Counted from the stretch's first letter, positions 53,005-62,383 are shown. The stretch is 64,000 nucleotides of DNA from Lipingzhangella_A rawalii (GCF_031628175.1 NZ_JAVLVT010000002.1:62001-126000); one strand, 5' to 3'. Made by a program: numbers and translations. The notes: generated from the letters alone by a model not told the origin.

Positions 53005-53877
53005 ATGCGGAGCCTGGGAGACGTGCTGGCCTTCACATTCTTCGTTGTGCTGGGGCTGGGCGTTGCCGCGGTGTCCTTGGCACATCCGGCGCTGCCACCG
53101 CGGGTCGCGGCGGTGGGCCTGACCATCGCCACAGTCGCGGGCGGATGCGGCGCCAGTCTCGCCTACATCCGGTACGACATGCGACGCCGGTCGGAGGTCT
53201 CGATCCTTCGGACCGCGGTGCTGCACGGCACCCTGCGTCACGCGGACCGCCACACCCCCCAACCGGCCGGTCTGGTGTTTCGCGGCCGTCGGCTGCGTCA
53301 GCTTCCGCTGGGGTTTCTCGCAACCGTGGGGCTGCTGGCTGGGCTCGGGTTCTGCGCTGGGGTACTGAGCTCATCCGGGCGCTGGACCGGACAGTGGTGG
53401 TTGAAGACTGTCATCTATGGTGGCGTCGGCCTTGTATTGGTTGTGGGCTGCGTGTTCCTGTTGGCTCTGACCGTGGGCCACCTGGTGGGGCCACGGACCG
53501 GCGTGGCCCTGCTCCCCGACGGCGTGTTCCTGCGGACCGCGCTCGGCACGATCTGGCTGCCCTGGGACGCTATCCACGACACACAGAGCCTACTCAACCG
53601 CGACAAGGCCGACACCGTCCTGCTGCACACGAGCACCCCGGACGCCCTCCAGCAGACAGGGCTCTACCGCATCCCCCGGCTGTGGGGGCGCGGCCGCAGC
53701 CGGAGCACGGTGAGCGTGCCCTGTGGCCTCCTGGGTCTGCCCACCGGTCCCCTCGTTATCGAGCTGGATCGCTACCGTCAGCATCCCGCCCACCGGAGGG
53801 AGCTCGCCGACCCCGACACCGTCGCCGCGTACCGGGGCGCGGTCGGGCGCGACCCCTCCGGGCCGCAGCAGCGCTGA
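53005..53877 (+). CDS. Membrane protein of unknown function
   Basis: A 290-aa protein with four likely membrane segments (about residues 6-28, 33-53, 100-121 and 134-158) followed by a soluble C-terminal domain (GVALLPDGVFLRTALGTIW, then LPWDAI) that resembles a PH-like fold common in actinobacterial membrane proteins. I do not recognise a specific family. TACGGT at 52993-52998, six bases before the ATG, suggests a leaderless transcript. It separates the glycosyltransferase pair from the GH26-like gene. Confidence 0.7.
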   Translation: MRSLGDVLAFTFFVVLGLGVAAVSLAHPALPPRVAAVGLTIATVAGGCGASLAYIRYDMRRRSEVSILRTAVLHGTLRHADRHTPQPAGLVFRGRRLRQLPLGFLATVGLLAGLGFCAGVLSSSGRWTGQWWLKTVIYGGVGLVLVVGCVFLLALTVGHLVGPRTGVALLPDGVFLRTALGTIWLPWDAIHDTQSLLNRDKADTVLLHTSTPDALQQTGLYRIPRLWGRGRSRSTVSVPCGLLGLPTGPLVIELDRYRQHPAHRRELADPDTVAAYRGAVGRDPSGPQQR

Positions 53878-53900
53878 CGCCTGGGGCGGCTCAGGTTTAC

Positions 53901-55253
53901 TCACCGGTCGAACACCCGCTGGTGCACCTCCTCGGGGACCCGCACGTGGGAGTCCTGGCTGGCCACCAGATATCCGAGTTCGGCTGCGAGGTCCTGGGTG
54001 ACCCGGAAGTCACAGTCTGGGCTCGTCTTGCTGTTCCACAGCTTCACGCCCTGGATACGGTCCAGTTCCCGCAGCACCTCGGGGATCTCCCGGTACCAGT
54101 TGAAGGTGCCCCGCGGGTCGTCCGGGAGGGGAACCGTGCCCATCTCCCCGACCATCACCGGTTTGTCCGGGTTGATGCCGTGGCTCTCCCCGTGTTCCTG
54201 AACCCACTCGTAGGTGGGCCGAACCGCCTCACCGAAACTCTGCACGTGGTCCCAGTTCTCGTGCTGGGGACAACCCGTCATGTTGTACCCCTCCCAGCTG
54301 AGCCAGTCCACGTAGTCGTTGCCGGGCCATAGGCCGGGCAGCCGATCCATGTTGCCGGGCCAGCCAGTGACGTTCCAGACCCAGATGACGTTGTCCGCAC
54401 CGTGGTCATCGTAGATATCGACGATGTGCCGCCAGGCGGCGACGAACTCCTCCGGGCTGCCGCGGGTGTTGTACCGGTGGTTGGCGTCCGCCTCGTGGTC
54501 GAAGGTAACGAACGCGGGCAGGTCCAGATCCGCGAAATTGCGGGCCTGTGCGCTCAACGAGTCGTCGAACTCCCCATCGATGATCTGTTCGTACCGCAGG
54601 GCCGGGTGACCCCGTTGGGTGAACTCGCGGGCCTCCACGTTGGCGTGGATCAGCCTGCCCTCCTCCATCATCTGATGCTGCTCCTCGGTGGGCAGGTCGG
54701 TCTGGTCGACGCCGTGCCAGACATAAACCAGGTCGAGCTGACGTTCGATGATGTCTTCCAGGTCCGCGACCTCGTCCGGCCCGGGGCTGGCCCCCCACCA
54801 GACCCCACACTCCGGTTCCAGAATGTCCGACACATCGCATTCCTCGGGGTCGGGATACTCGTCCGAACCGGGCCCGGTGGGGGGCGGGTCGCCCGGACTG
54901 GGGTCAGGCTCCGGTGGTTCTTCCGGAGTGGGCTCCGGCGGTTCTTCCGGAGTCGGCTCCGGTTGCTGTCCCGGGCTGGGCTCCGGCGGCTGCTCCGGGC
55001 TGGGCTCCGGCGGCTCGGGGGCCGGCGGCTCGGGAACACCCGGCCGGGGAATCAGAATCAGTGGGGGCTGGGGCGGCGGCGGGATGACAACGTCCGGGGG
55101 TGACTCCGGATCCGGGTCGCCCTGTGCCGAAGCTGTGGTTCCCGCCCCCAGCGGGGCCACCAGGACACCGAAGGTGAGGACAAGGCACGCCCAGCGTTGC
55201 GCTCCGGACGTCTGGCGTGGACGGCGTGGACTCCCTGCCTGATTCGGCTGCAT
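53901..55253 (-). CDS. Secreted GH26-like glycoside hydrolase (beta-mannanase type)
   Basis: A 450-aa exported enzyme: signal peptide (LVLTFGVLVAPLGAG, TTASAQG), a 100-residue Pro/Glu-rich linker, then a TIM-barrel domain. FVTFDHEADANHRY holds the likely acid/base Glu, and VMVGEMGTVPL the likely nucleophile. NVIWVWNVTGWPG and YVDWLSWEGYN fit GH26 enzymes, which cut beta-mannans or related glycans. ATG 55253 is preferred; GTG 55298 would add 15 residues. Within the locus it may trim or release the polysaccharide. The substrate is not proved. Confidence 0.8.
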   Translation of the reverse strand: MQPNQAGSPRRPRQTSGAQRWACLVLTFGVLVAPLGAGTTASAQGDPDPESPPDVVIPPPPQPPLILIPRPGVPEPPAPEPPEPSPEQPPEPSPGQQPEPTPEEPPEPTPEEPPEPDPSPGDPPPTGPGSDEYPDPEECDVSDILEPECGVWWGASPGPDEVADLEDIIERQLDLVYVWHGVDQTDLPTEEQHQMMEEGRLIHANVEAREFTQRGHPALRYEQIIDGEFDDSLSAQARNFADLDLPAFVTFDHEADANHRYNTRGSPEEFVAAWRHIVDIYDDHGADNVIWVWNVTGWPGNMDRLPGLWPGNDYVDWLSWEGYNMTGCPQHENWDHVQSFGEAVRPTYEWVQEHGESHGINPDKPVMVGEMGTVPLPDDPRGTFNWYREIPEVLRELDRIQGVKLWNSKTSPDCDFRVTQDLAAELGYLVASQDSHVRVPEEVHQRVFDR

Positions 55254-55334
55254 GCCTGGTGTTGTCCTCCCGCCCGTGACCCTCCAAAAACTACGCATGC
55301 CGACATGGTTGCCCTGAGTAGTTAAGATCTAACT

Positions 55335-56189
55335 CTAAATAACGTCAAGTGGTTGCGGAATGGACAGACTGGGCCAGGATGCGCATGGTTGGCGCAGGTC
55401 GGACAGGTCGTATCCGAAGCGTGCGCAGCGTTCCCCCATGGTGCGTTCGACACGACGACGTTCAGCCCGGCGCAGGGGGTGCACTGGGCTGGCGTAGCTG
55501 CGCCAGAGGCGTTCGTAGCGCCGGCTGTGCCCCGCGGTAACTCCAACGGCCGGTATCGGCCCATCGAGGCCCAGCAGGCCGGCGAGCTCGCCGAGAACCC
55601 GCTCGGGATTCTGCACCAGGTGTTCGTACCGCACGATCCGGACCTGACGTAGCCACGGCAGATCCGCCGCCGCCAGCTCGTGGGCGTGCAACCAGTGCTC
55701 AACCAGTGCGGGCAGGGGCATGGGGCACCACTTCGCGGTGGCCAGGGACACCACGACGGGATGGCGTAGCACCACCACAAACGCCGCGTCCGGATACAGC
55801 TCATTCAGGTAACGCAGCATCAGGAGGTTCGGCGGGGACTTCTCCACCAGGACCGGCCGGGACAGGTCCCAGTAGGGCGCCCATGCCTCGAACAGGCGGC
55901 GTGCCCGCCAACGGGCGGGCTCGGCGGTATCCCCACACGCTTCGGCCAGGGGAGCGTGTGCCGCCTCGACGGAGCGGTGAGCCCGCGGATCGAGCGCGAA
56001 CAGCCCCGGACCGCCGTAAGCCCGCGCCGGGGGGTAGACATCCTGGAGGTGCTGGCCCTCGTTCTCGGGCACGCCGGTCCCGCCCAGCCCGCTGACCTCC
56101 GAATGCGCGGCCAGGCAGCGGGCGAGCAGGCTGGTGCCGCTGCGGTGCAGTCCGGCGACGAAAACCATCCGGTGATCCACACGCCCCAT
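55335..56189 (-). CDS. Sulfotransferase family protein
   Basis: A 284-aa PAPS-dependent sulfotransferase with the 5'-phosphosulfate loop GLHRSGTSLLARCL (about residues 13-26) and the 3'-phosphate region FVVVLRHPVVVSLATAKW (about 137-154). VPENEGQHLQDVYPP is seen in actinobacterial homologues. ATG 56189 has AAAGGA at six bases. It is followed on the same strand by the GH26-like gene and preceded by another sulfotransferase gene 85 bases upstream, so it is likely co-transcribed with it. Confidence 0.87.
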   Translation of the reverse strand: MGRVDHRMVFVAGLHRSGTSLLARCLAAHSEVSGLGGTGVPENEGQHLQDVYPPARAYGGPGLFALDPRAHRSVEAAHAPLAEACGDTAEPARWRARRLFEAWAPYWDLSRPVLVEKSPPNLLMLRYLNELYPDAAFVVVLRHPVVVSLATAKWCPMPLPALVEHWLHAHELAAADLPWLRQVRIVRYEHLVQNPERVLGELAGLLGLDGPIPAVGVTAGHSRRYERLWRSYASPVHPLRRAERRRVERTMGERCARFGYDLSDLRQPCASWPSLSIPQPLDVI

Positions 56190-56274
56190 AGTTGTTCCTT
56201 TCCCAGTCGAGGTGCCCGCCGCGGTGGCTGCGGATCGAGTGACCGACGGGTCACCCGAGAAGCGAACGGAGGGG

Positions 56275-57210
56275 TCAGTAGCCGTAGCGGGCGCGGACCG
56301 GCGCCGTCAGCGCCGACACCACCACCCGGTGCCGCCACGACAGCTGTTGCTGCCACGTCTCGTCGCAGCGCACCGCCACATCACCAGCCGTGAACCGCCC
56401 CGGATTGCCGGAGACGGTGTGTGCCGGAGCCAGTCGGGCGGTGTGCGATCCGGTGAAGGGCCAGCCGGCACCGACCGGCTGCACGCCGCCGATAAACCGG
56501 GCCACCTCCCGCACGTGCCGCTGCGGATCGGCGGCGAAGTCCTCATAGCGCACCCGATACGTCGGTACCCCGCGCGCGGCCAGGGCGCTGAGGATCCGGT
56601 TCTGGACACTCCAGTGCACGGCCGTGCGCGCCGGGGAGGACCGGGCCATCTCCTGCTCGGGGCTGGTGCTGGTGGCCTCCGGCCGCGGCAGACGCTTGCG
56701 CCAGGAGTGCGCCACGGCGCGAGGATCGCGCAGGACGTGGACAACACTCAGCTCTGCGTCTTCGTACCAGCGCAGACAGGCGGCAAGGGAGGCATGTTTA
56801 CTGGAGTCCACCACGACGCGGCACCCGGTGTGGGCAGCTACGGCCGCATACAGCCGGTGGTACAGCTGCACGTAGCGCAGGACCCGGGCGTGGTGGGTGG
56901 CGGAGAGGCGGGTTCGCAGGAGCCGTGGCACGAAACGGATGCGATCCACCTCGCTGCGCAGGGCCAGCACCTCGGACGGCCGGAGTGCGTCCCAGCCACC
57001 GAAGGCGGCCGTGCCGACCTCGTGCCAGAAGGAACAGTCCCGAAACGGGGTTCCGCACCCGCACCGCTCATTGTCGATGAGTCCACGCTGCCAGAGATGG
57101 ACCACCTCACCGAGGGAACAGACGCCCGGCAGTTCGCCGAGCAACCGTTCCACCAGTGTGGATCCGGAGCGCCCCATGCCACCCACGAACACAACTCGAT
57201 AATCAACCAC
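56275..57210 (-). CDS. Sulfotransferase family protein
   Basis: A 311-aa sulfotransferase, with VGGMGRSGSTLVERLLGE (about residues 9-26) as the PAPS 5'-binding loop and VVHVLRDPRAVAHSWRKR (about 158-175) as the 3'-binding segment. RCGCGTPFRDCSFWHEVG carries a Cys cluster found in some bacterial sulfotransferases. GTG 57210 has no ribosome site; TATTAT eight bases upstream suggests a leaderless transcript. It is the first gene of a leftward group with 55335-56189 and probably the GH26-like gene. Confidence 0.86.
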   Translation of the reverse strand: MVDYRVVFVGGMGRSGSTLVERLLGELPGVCSLGEVVHLWQRGLIDNERCGCGTPFRDCSFWHEVGTAAFGGWDALRPSEVLALRSEVDRIRFVPRLLRTRLSATHHARVLRYVQLYHRLYAAVAAHTGCRVVVDSSKHASLAACLRWYEDAELSVVHVLRDPRAVAHSWRKRLPRPEATSTSPEQEMARSSPARTAVHWSVQNRILSALAARGVPTYRVRYEDFAADPQRHVREVARFIGGVQPVGAGWPFTGSHTARLAPAHTVSGNPGRFTAGDVAVRCDETWQQQLSWRHRVVVSALTAPVRARYGY

Positions 57211-57557
57211 GAGTAATGATAATACTACTGTAAGTTACAACACGTGACGACGACCGCAACCCGAACCCGAGCCACCCCTACTACGCCATCAACAACCCCA
57301 AATGGAACAAAAAGAACATAAGTCACAAAAAAGACAAACAGCAAACTGATCTCATTTATCAACAAAATCCAATAAAACACCAACAAATCGTGGCATTTTT
57401 CACAGAATTAACCCCCGCGTGGGGTGCTGAAATTCACACGGTTTGCGCCCTACGGTGGCGTGCCAAGCTCAACCCGGTATCGCCGAACAGAACCCAACAC
57501 CTTGGGCGTCCGAAACCGTGCGCCCGAAGTGCGTGACCCACGGAGCTGACCAGCGCC
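57211..57557. other. AT-rich divergent regulatory region before the sdh operon
   Basis: This A-rich stretch is unusual for the genome. It contains the palindrome TGTAAGTTACA (57230-57240) next to the sulfotransferase start, and ACCCC-CGCGT-GGGGT (57411-57425) nearer the sdh side; both may be operators. No gene is seen. Confidence 0.5.
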
Positions 57558-58382
57558 ATGACCGCAACAGCACCACAGCCCGCACCACACACTGGCCGCG
57601 CTCGGATATCGAAACGAAGTCTACGCACGGACCACTGGTGGATCGGCCCCACCCTGACCGTGCTGGGGCTGACCGCATTCCTGGTCTACGGTCTGGCACG
57701 CGTCCTCCAGCAGGATCACTACTGGGTCGCGGAGTACCACTACCTGACCCCCTTCTACTCCCCCTGCCTCAGCGCCGACTGCGCCCCGGGATCCGCGGTC
57801 TTCGGGACACTGCCCTGGGAATTTCCCTGGTTTCTGCCCTATGCGGTAGTCAGCCTGCCGTTACTGCTCGCATTCCGGTTCACCTGCTACTACTACCGCA
57901 AGGCCTACTACCGGTCGTTCTGGCAGGCCCCCACCGCCTGTGCCGTACCGGAACCGCACCGGAGCTACACGGGCGAAGCCCGCCTCCCGCTGATTCTTCA
58001 GAACAGCCACCGCTACTTCTTCTACGTGGCCCTCGCGATCACCCTGCTCAACACCTACGATGCCGCGCTCGCCCTCGGATACGGTCTCGGCGGCGGGCAC
58101 GGCCTCGGGCTCGGCAACCTCGTCATGCTCACCAACGTGGTTCTGCTGTGGTGCTACACCCTGTCCTGCCACTCCTGTCGGCACGTCTTCGGCGGGCGCC
58201 TGCGCAGTTTCGGCAACCGGCCCATCCGCTACTGGATGTGGACCCAGATCTCGCGCCTGAACACGCGACACATGGAATTCGCCTGGATCACCCTGGGCAC
58301 GCTCATGCTCACCGACGCCTACGTCCTGCTGGTCGCCAGCGAAACCATCGCGGACCCACGGCTGTTCGCCACATCCGGATGA
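57558..58382 (+). CDS. Succinate dehydrogenase membrane anchor subunit (Sdh1 type)
   Basis: A 274-aa membrane protein with five likely helices, matching in size and position the anchor of mycobacterial Sdh1 (Rv0249c-like). It carries histidines and an aromatic-rich region (HYWVAEYHYLTPFYSPCL), HRYFFYVALAITLLNTYDAA, and CHSCRHVFGGRL, which may take part in haem or quinone binding. It lies 56 bases before sdhA. The identification rests mainly on context and size. Confidence 0.82.
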   Translation: MTATAPQPAPHTGRARISKRSLRTDHWWIGPTLTVLGLTAFLVYGLARVLQQDHYWVAEYHYLTPFYSPCLSADCAPGSAVFGTLPWEFPWFLPYAVVSLPLLLAFRFTCYYYRKAYYRSFWQAPTACAVPEPHRSYTGEARLPLILQNSHRYFFYVALAITLLNTYDAALALGYGLGGGHGLGLGNLVMLTNVVLLWCYTLSCHSCRHVFGGRLRSFGNRPIRYWMWTQISRLNTRHMEFAWITLGTLMLTDAYVLLVASETIADPRLFATSG

Positions 58383-58438
58383 GCCCCCATCCACCCGGGC
58401 GACACACCGACCACCCGCCGGACGAGAGAAACGAAACC

Positions 58439-60391
58439 ATGTCTGAGATCACCCGCCACCACTACGACGTCGTCGTCATCGGCGCCGGCGGCGCCGGGCT
58501 GCGTGCTGCCATCGCCGCCCGGGAGCAGGGGCAGCGCACCGCCGTCATCTCCAAGTCCCTGTTCGGCAAGGCACACACCGTAATGGCCGAGGGTGGGGCA
58601 GCCGCCGCACTCGCCAACGTCAACCCGAACGACGACTGGAGCGTGCACTTCCGCGACACCATCCGCGGGGGAAAATTCCTCAACGACCCCCGCATGGCCG
58701 AACTCCACGCCCAAGAGTCCCCCCAACGGGTCAACGAGCTGGAGCACTGGGGCGCCCTGTTCGACCGCACCACCGACGGACGGATCAGCCAACGCAACTT
58801 CGGCGGCCACGAGTACGCCCGACTCGCACACGTCGGCGACCGGACCGGACTGGAGATGATCCGCACCCTGCAACAGCGTGTCGTGCAGCTCCAGCAGGAG
58901 GACGCGACCAACCACGGCGACCCGGAGGCCGGCCTGCGGGTCTTCGCCGAGACCACCATCACCGAGCTTGTCACCGACAGCGACAGCGGCGCGGTGGCCG
59001 GAGCCTTCGGCTACTCCCGGGAGAGCGGTGCCTACCTCCTGTTCGAGGCACCGGCGGTCGTCCTGGCCACCGGAGGAATCGGCAAGTCCTTCCGGGTCAC
59101 CTCGAACTCCTGGGAGTACACCGGCGACGGACACGCCCTGGCCCTACGCGCCGGCGCCAGCCTGCTCAACATGGAATTCGTCCAGTTCCACCCCACCGGA
59201 ATGGTCTGGCCCCCCTCCGTCAACGGCATCCTCGTCACCGAGTCGGTCCGTGGCGACGGCGGGGTACTGCTGAACTCCCAGGGGGAACGGTTCATGTTCA
59301 GCTACGTGCCGGACGTGTTCCGCGCCCAGTACGCCGAAACCGAAGCCGAGGCCGACGGCTGGTACACCGACCCGGCCAACCACCGTCGCCCCCCGGAACT
59401 GCTCCCCCGCGATGAGGTCGCCCGCGCCATCAACGCCGAGGTCAAAGCCGGACGCGGCTCCCCCCACGGCGGGGTCTACCTCGACGTCGCCAGCCGCAAG
59501 TCCCCCGAGGAGATCATGCGGCGGCTTCCCTCCATGCACCACCAGTTCAAGGAACTCGCCGACGTCGACATCACCGCGGAGGCGATGGAAGTCGGCCCCA
59601 CCTGCCACTACGTCATGGGCGGAGTGCAGGTCGACGCGGACACCGCCGCCGCCACGGTCCCCGGGCTGTACGCGGCCGGAGAGGTCGCCGGCGGAATGCA
59701 CGGTTCGAACCGGCTCGGGGGCAACTCCCTGTCCGACCTGCTGGTGTTCGGCAACCGGGCCGGATACAGCGCCGCCGCGTACGCCGCCGCGACCGGCCGG
59801 GACCGTACCGCGATTCCGGAAGCCACGGTGGACGAACTCGCACGCCGCGCGGAGGCTCCTCTGCGCCGCGATGCCGGGGAGAACCCCTACGAGCTGCACA
59901 CCGAGATCCAGGACACCATGAACCGTCTGGTGGGCATCATCCGCACCGGGCCCGAGATCACCGAGGCGATCGCCACCCTTCGGAAGCTGGCGGAACGGGT
60001 CGCCGTCGTCCACGCCCCCGGCCCGCGGGCCTACAACCCGGGCTGGCACCTCGCACTCGACCTGTCCAACATGCTTCTGGTCTCGGAGGCGATCGCACGC
60101 TCCGCCCTGGAACGCGAGGAGAGCCGCGGCGGACACACCCGGGACGACTTCCCCGAGCCCTCCCGGGACTGGCGCCGCGTCAACGTGGTGACCCACTACT
60201 CCCCGGAGAGCGGAATCACCCTCAGTCACCAGGACCTCCCCGAGATGCGCCCGGAGCTCCTCGCGCTCTTCGACCGTGACGAGCTGGCGAAATATCTCAC
60301 CGAGGACGAACTGGGCCGTCTTCCGGGACACAGCGAAACCCACGGCACCGATGCGGGTCCACCCCCCGCGGGAGAGGAGAACCCTCAATGA
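58439..60391 (+). CDS. sdhA: Succinate dehydrogenase flavoprotein subunit
   Basis: A 650-aa FAD-containing subunit that oxidises succinate to fumarate. It has the dinucleotide-binding motif VVVIGAGGAGLRAAIAA, the FAD-attachment-type histidine in SLFGKAHTVMAEGG, FHPTGM and the active-site stretch HYVMGGVQVD. The ATG at 58439 starts at the conserved N-terminus; the same frame is open to 57443 across the anchor gene but without meaning. Its stop overlaps sdhB (ATGA). Confidence 0.96.
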   Translation: MSEITRHHYDVVVIGAGGAGLRAAIAAREQGQRTAVISKSLFGKAHTVMAEGGAAAALANVNPNDDWSVHFRDTIRGGKFLNDPRMAELHAQESPQRVNELEHWGALFDRTTDGRISQRNFGGHEYARLAHVGDRTGLEMIRTLQQRVVQLQQEDATNHGDPEAGLRVFAETTITELVTDSDSGAVAGAFGYSRESGAYLLFEAPAVVLATGGIGKSFRVTSNSWEYTGDGHALALRAGASLLNMEFVQFHPTGMVWPPSVNGILVTESVRGDGGVLLNSQGERFMFSYVPDVFRAQYAETEAEADGWYTDPANHRRPPELLPRDEVARAINAEVKAGRGSPHGGVYLDVASRKSPEEIMRRLPSMHHQFKELADVDITAEAMEVGPTCHYVMGGVQVDADTAAATVPGLYAAGEVAGGMHGSNRLGGNSLSDLLVFGNRAGYSAAAYAAATGRDRTAIPEATVDELARRAEAPLRRDAGENPYELHTEIQDTMNRLVGIIRTGPEITEAIATLRKLAERVAVVHAPGPRAYNPGWHLALDLSNMLLVSEAIARSALEREESRGGHTRDDFPEPSRDWRRVNVVTHYSPESGITLSHQDLPEMRPELLALFDRDELAKYLTEDELGRLPGHSETHGTDAGPPPAGEENPQ

Positions 60392-61185
60392 GCAGCAGGA
60401 CCTTTCGGGTCTGGCGCGGCGAGGCCGGCGCGGGCGACTTCGAGACCTTCGAGGTGGCGGTGAACGAAGGTGAAGTCGTCCTCGACGTCCTACACCGCAT
60501 CCAGGCGACCCAGGCACCCGATCTCGCGGTGCGCTGGAACTGCAAGGCGGGCAAGTGCGGATCCTGCTCCGTGGAGATCAACGGGCGGCCCCGCCTGTCC
60601 TGTATGGCACGCATGAGCACCTTCGACGCCGACGAAACCATCACCGTCACCCCCATGCGTACCTTCCCCGTCGTGCGTGACCTCGTCTGCGACGTGTCGT
60701 ACAACTACGTCAAGGCCCGCCAGATCCCCTCGTTCACTCCCGCGGCGGGCACAGAGCCGGGGGAGCTCCGGATGCAACAGGAGGACGTGCAGCGCTCGCA
60801 GGAGTTCCGCAAGTGCATCGAGTGCTTCCTGTGTCAGGACGTGTGCCACGTGATCCGCGACCACGAGGAGAACAAGGAGAACTTCTCCGGACCGCGCTAC
60901 CTGATGCGGATCGCCGAGCTGGAGATGCACCCCGCGGACACCGCCGATCGGCGCGTGATCGCCCAGGACGAGTTCGGGCTGGGCTACTGCAACATCACCA
61001 AGTGCTGTACCGAAGTCTGTCCGGAGCACATCAAGATCACCGACAACTCCCTGATCCCGCTCAAGGAACGGGTGGCGGACCGCAAGTACGACCCGCTGGT
61101 GTGGCTCGGCGAGAAGATCGGACTCCGGGACGGGCTGAAACACGACACCCCGATCGTGCCGAACACGAAACCCACCCAGACCTGA
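60388..61185 (+). CDS. sdhB: Succinate dehydrogenase iron-sulfur subunit
   Basis: A 265-aa iron-sulfur subunit passing electrons from SdhA to the anchor. The 2Fe-2S ligands are C52, C57, C60 and C72; the 4Fe-4S motif is CIECFLCQDVC (143-153), and the 3Fe-4S/4Fe-4S region is CNITKCCTEVCPEH. The ATG overlaps the sdhA stop by four bases. Length and motifs are normal. Confidence 0.96.
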   Translation: MSSRTFRVWRGEAGAGDFETFEVAVNEGEVVLDVLHRIQATQAPDLAVRWNCKAGKCGSCSVEINGRPRLSCMARMSTFDADETITVTPMRTFPVVRDLVCDVSYNYVKARQIPSFTPAAGTEPGELRMQQEDVQRSQEFRKCIECFLCQDVCHVIRDHEENKENFSGPRYLMRIAELEMHPADTADRRVIAQDEFGLGYCNITKCCTEVCPEHIKITDNSLIPLKERVADRKYDPLVWLGEKIGLRDGLKHDTPIVPNTKPTQT

Positions 61186-61193
61186 CGCCACCC

Positions 61194-61212
61194 CACCCCC
61201 ATCGGCCTTTCC
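61194..61212 (+). repeat. Left arm of a 19-bp inverted repeat flanking the next gene
   Basis: CACCCCCATCGGCCTTTCC is the exact reverse complement of 62354-62372. The core also occurs at 13402 and, inverted, at 16394. It starts nine bases after the sdhB stop. Confidence 0.8.
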
Positions 61213-61322
61213 CCGCCCTCATCAATCTTTCCCAACCTTCGTCAACTCGCTGTGGCCCCCGAGCTGCCATTTCGACCTCGCAGCCACCCAGCACAAACTT
61301 TTCCACACCGTGCACTACCCCG

Positions 61323-61352
61323 TTGGGCCCCAGAGCAGCCCCGGCACATAGT
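61323..61352 (+). promoter_or_regulatory. Promoter for the AbiEi-like gene
   Basis: TTGGGC (61323-61328) and CATAGT (61347-61352) are separated by 18 bases, and the ATG follows the -10 by only six bases, so transcription and translation probably begin together. Confidence 0.5.
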
Positions 61353-61358
61353 CGGGGC

Positions 61359-62297
61359 ATGCCGGTACGTGAACCACACCCCAACCACGCCCTGAACACC
61401 CTGCTGCGCGAGCAGGACCATGTCCTATCCCGAGAACAGGCTCTCGCCCTCGGTTTCACACCAGCCGCAATCAAGCACCGAACCCGCCGGGGCGGCCCAT
61501 GGCGCGTCGGCCCCCGCGGGGTCTACTTCGCCTTCCCAACGCAGCCGACGCGCAACCAACAGCAGATCGCCGCGCTGCTCTACGCCGGGCCCCGATCCCT
61601 ACTCACCGGGGCTGCCGCCCTGGGGCACTACCGAATGCGTTATCTGCCGGAACCAACGGATATCGACCTACTCATTCCGCATGATGAGGCGGTGCTCAGC
61701 CGCCGTGGCATTGACGTACACCGCACCCGCCGTATGCCCAAGCCGCGCATGCATGGACCGTTTCGTCTCGCCCCCGCCTATCGGGCGGTCGCGGATGCCG
61801 TTCGCAAAACCAGCATGCCCAACGTGGCCAGAGCCCTGGTGTCCGAGGCAGTGCAAAGCGGAATCTGCACGGTGGCACAGCTTGACACCGAACTACGTGA
61901 CGGCCCGATCCGCGACTCGGCCATGCTTCGCGACGTCCTCTCCGAAGTGATGGCGGGCGCCGCCTCAGCCCCCGAATGCGAAGCCGTACACCTGGTCAAG
62001 ACGAGCGGCCTGCCACAGCCGCTGTGGAACCCCAAACTCCTCGCCCCGGACGGATCACTCCTGTGCATTCCGGACGCCTGGTGGCAGGAACACCTGGTGG
62101 CCCTGGAAATCGAGTCCTACGAGTGGCACGTCAACGCCGAACACTGGGCCCGTACCCTGCGTCGACGTGCCCTCGCTGCTGCTCACGGGGTGCGCGTACT
62201 GCCCTTCACACCCCGGCAGATCCGATCCGATCCAGACGGCTTCATCGAAACGCTACGCCTCGCCCTTGCCGCGCCCGGGGTGGTGATTGGTCGCTAG
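61359..62297 (+). CDS. AbiEi-antitoxin-like/DUF559 domain protein
   Basis: A 312-aa protein with an N-terminal winged-helix region like AbiEi antitoxins (QDHVLSREQALALGFTPAAI, then KHRTRRGGPWRVGPRGVYF) and a C-terminal DUF559/Vsr-like nuclease fold (LVALEIESYEWHVNAEHWA and LRRRALAAAHGVRVLPFTP). Such proteins are common in actinobacteria and have no proven role; no AbiEii toxin gene is adjacent. ATG 61359 appears leaderless. The gene is bracketed by perfect 19-bp inverted repeats. Confidence 0.78.
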   Translation: MPVREPHPNHALNTLLREQDHVLSREQALALGFTPAAIKHRTRRGGPWRVGPRGVYFAFPTQPTRNQQQIAALLYAGPRSLLTGAAALGHYRMRYLPEPTDIDLLIPHDEAVLSRRGIDVHRTRRMPKPRMHGPFRLAPAYRAVADAVRKTSMPNVARALVSEAVQSGICTVAQLDTELRDGPIRDSAMLRDVLSEVMAGAASAPECEAVHLVKTSGLPQPLWNPKLLAPDGSLLCIPDAWWQEHLVALEIESYEWHVNAEHWARTLRRRALAAAHGVRVLPFTPRQIRSDPDGFIETLRLALAAPGVVIGR

Positions 62298-62353
62298 GGC
62301 AGCTGAATGCGCACCCCCAGGTGATCGGTACGAGCAGGAGGCACTGGGGGAAC

Positions 62354-62372
62354 GGAAAGGCCGATGGGGGTG
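62354..62372 (-). repeat. Right arm of the 19-bp inverted repeat
   Basis: GGAAAGGCCGATGGGGGTG is the exact reverse complement of 61194-61212. It lies between the stop codons of the AbiEi-like gene and the convergent typA gene. Confidence 0.8.
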
Positions 62373-62383
62373 AACGCCGGGAC

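Noticed and set aside
57443..58438. N-terminal extension of SdhA
   Set aside because: This open stretch overlaps the membrane-anchor gene in another frame and is unlike any SdhA; ATG 58439 fits the family start.
60813..61358. N-terminal extension of the AbiEi-like protein
   Set aside because: It overlaps sdhB and then a Pro/His-rich intergenic part; the ATG at 61359 has its own promoter just upstream.
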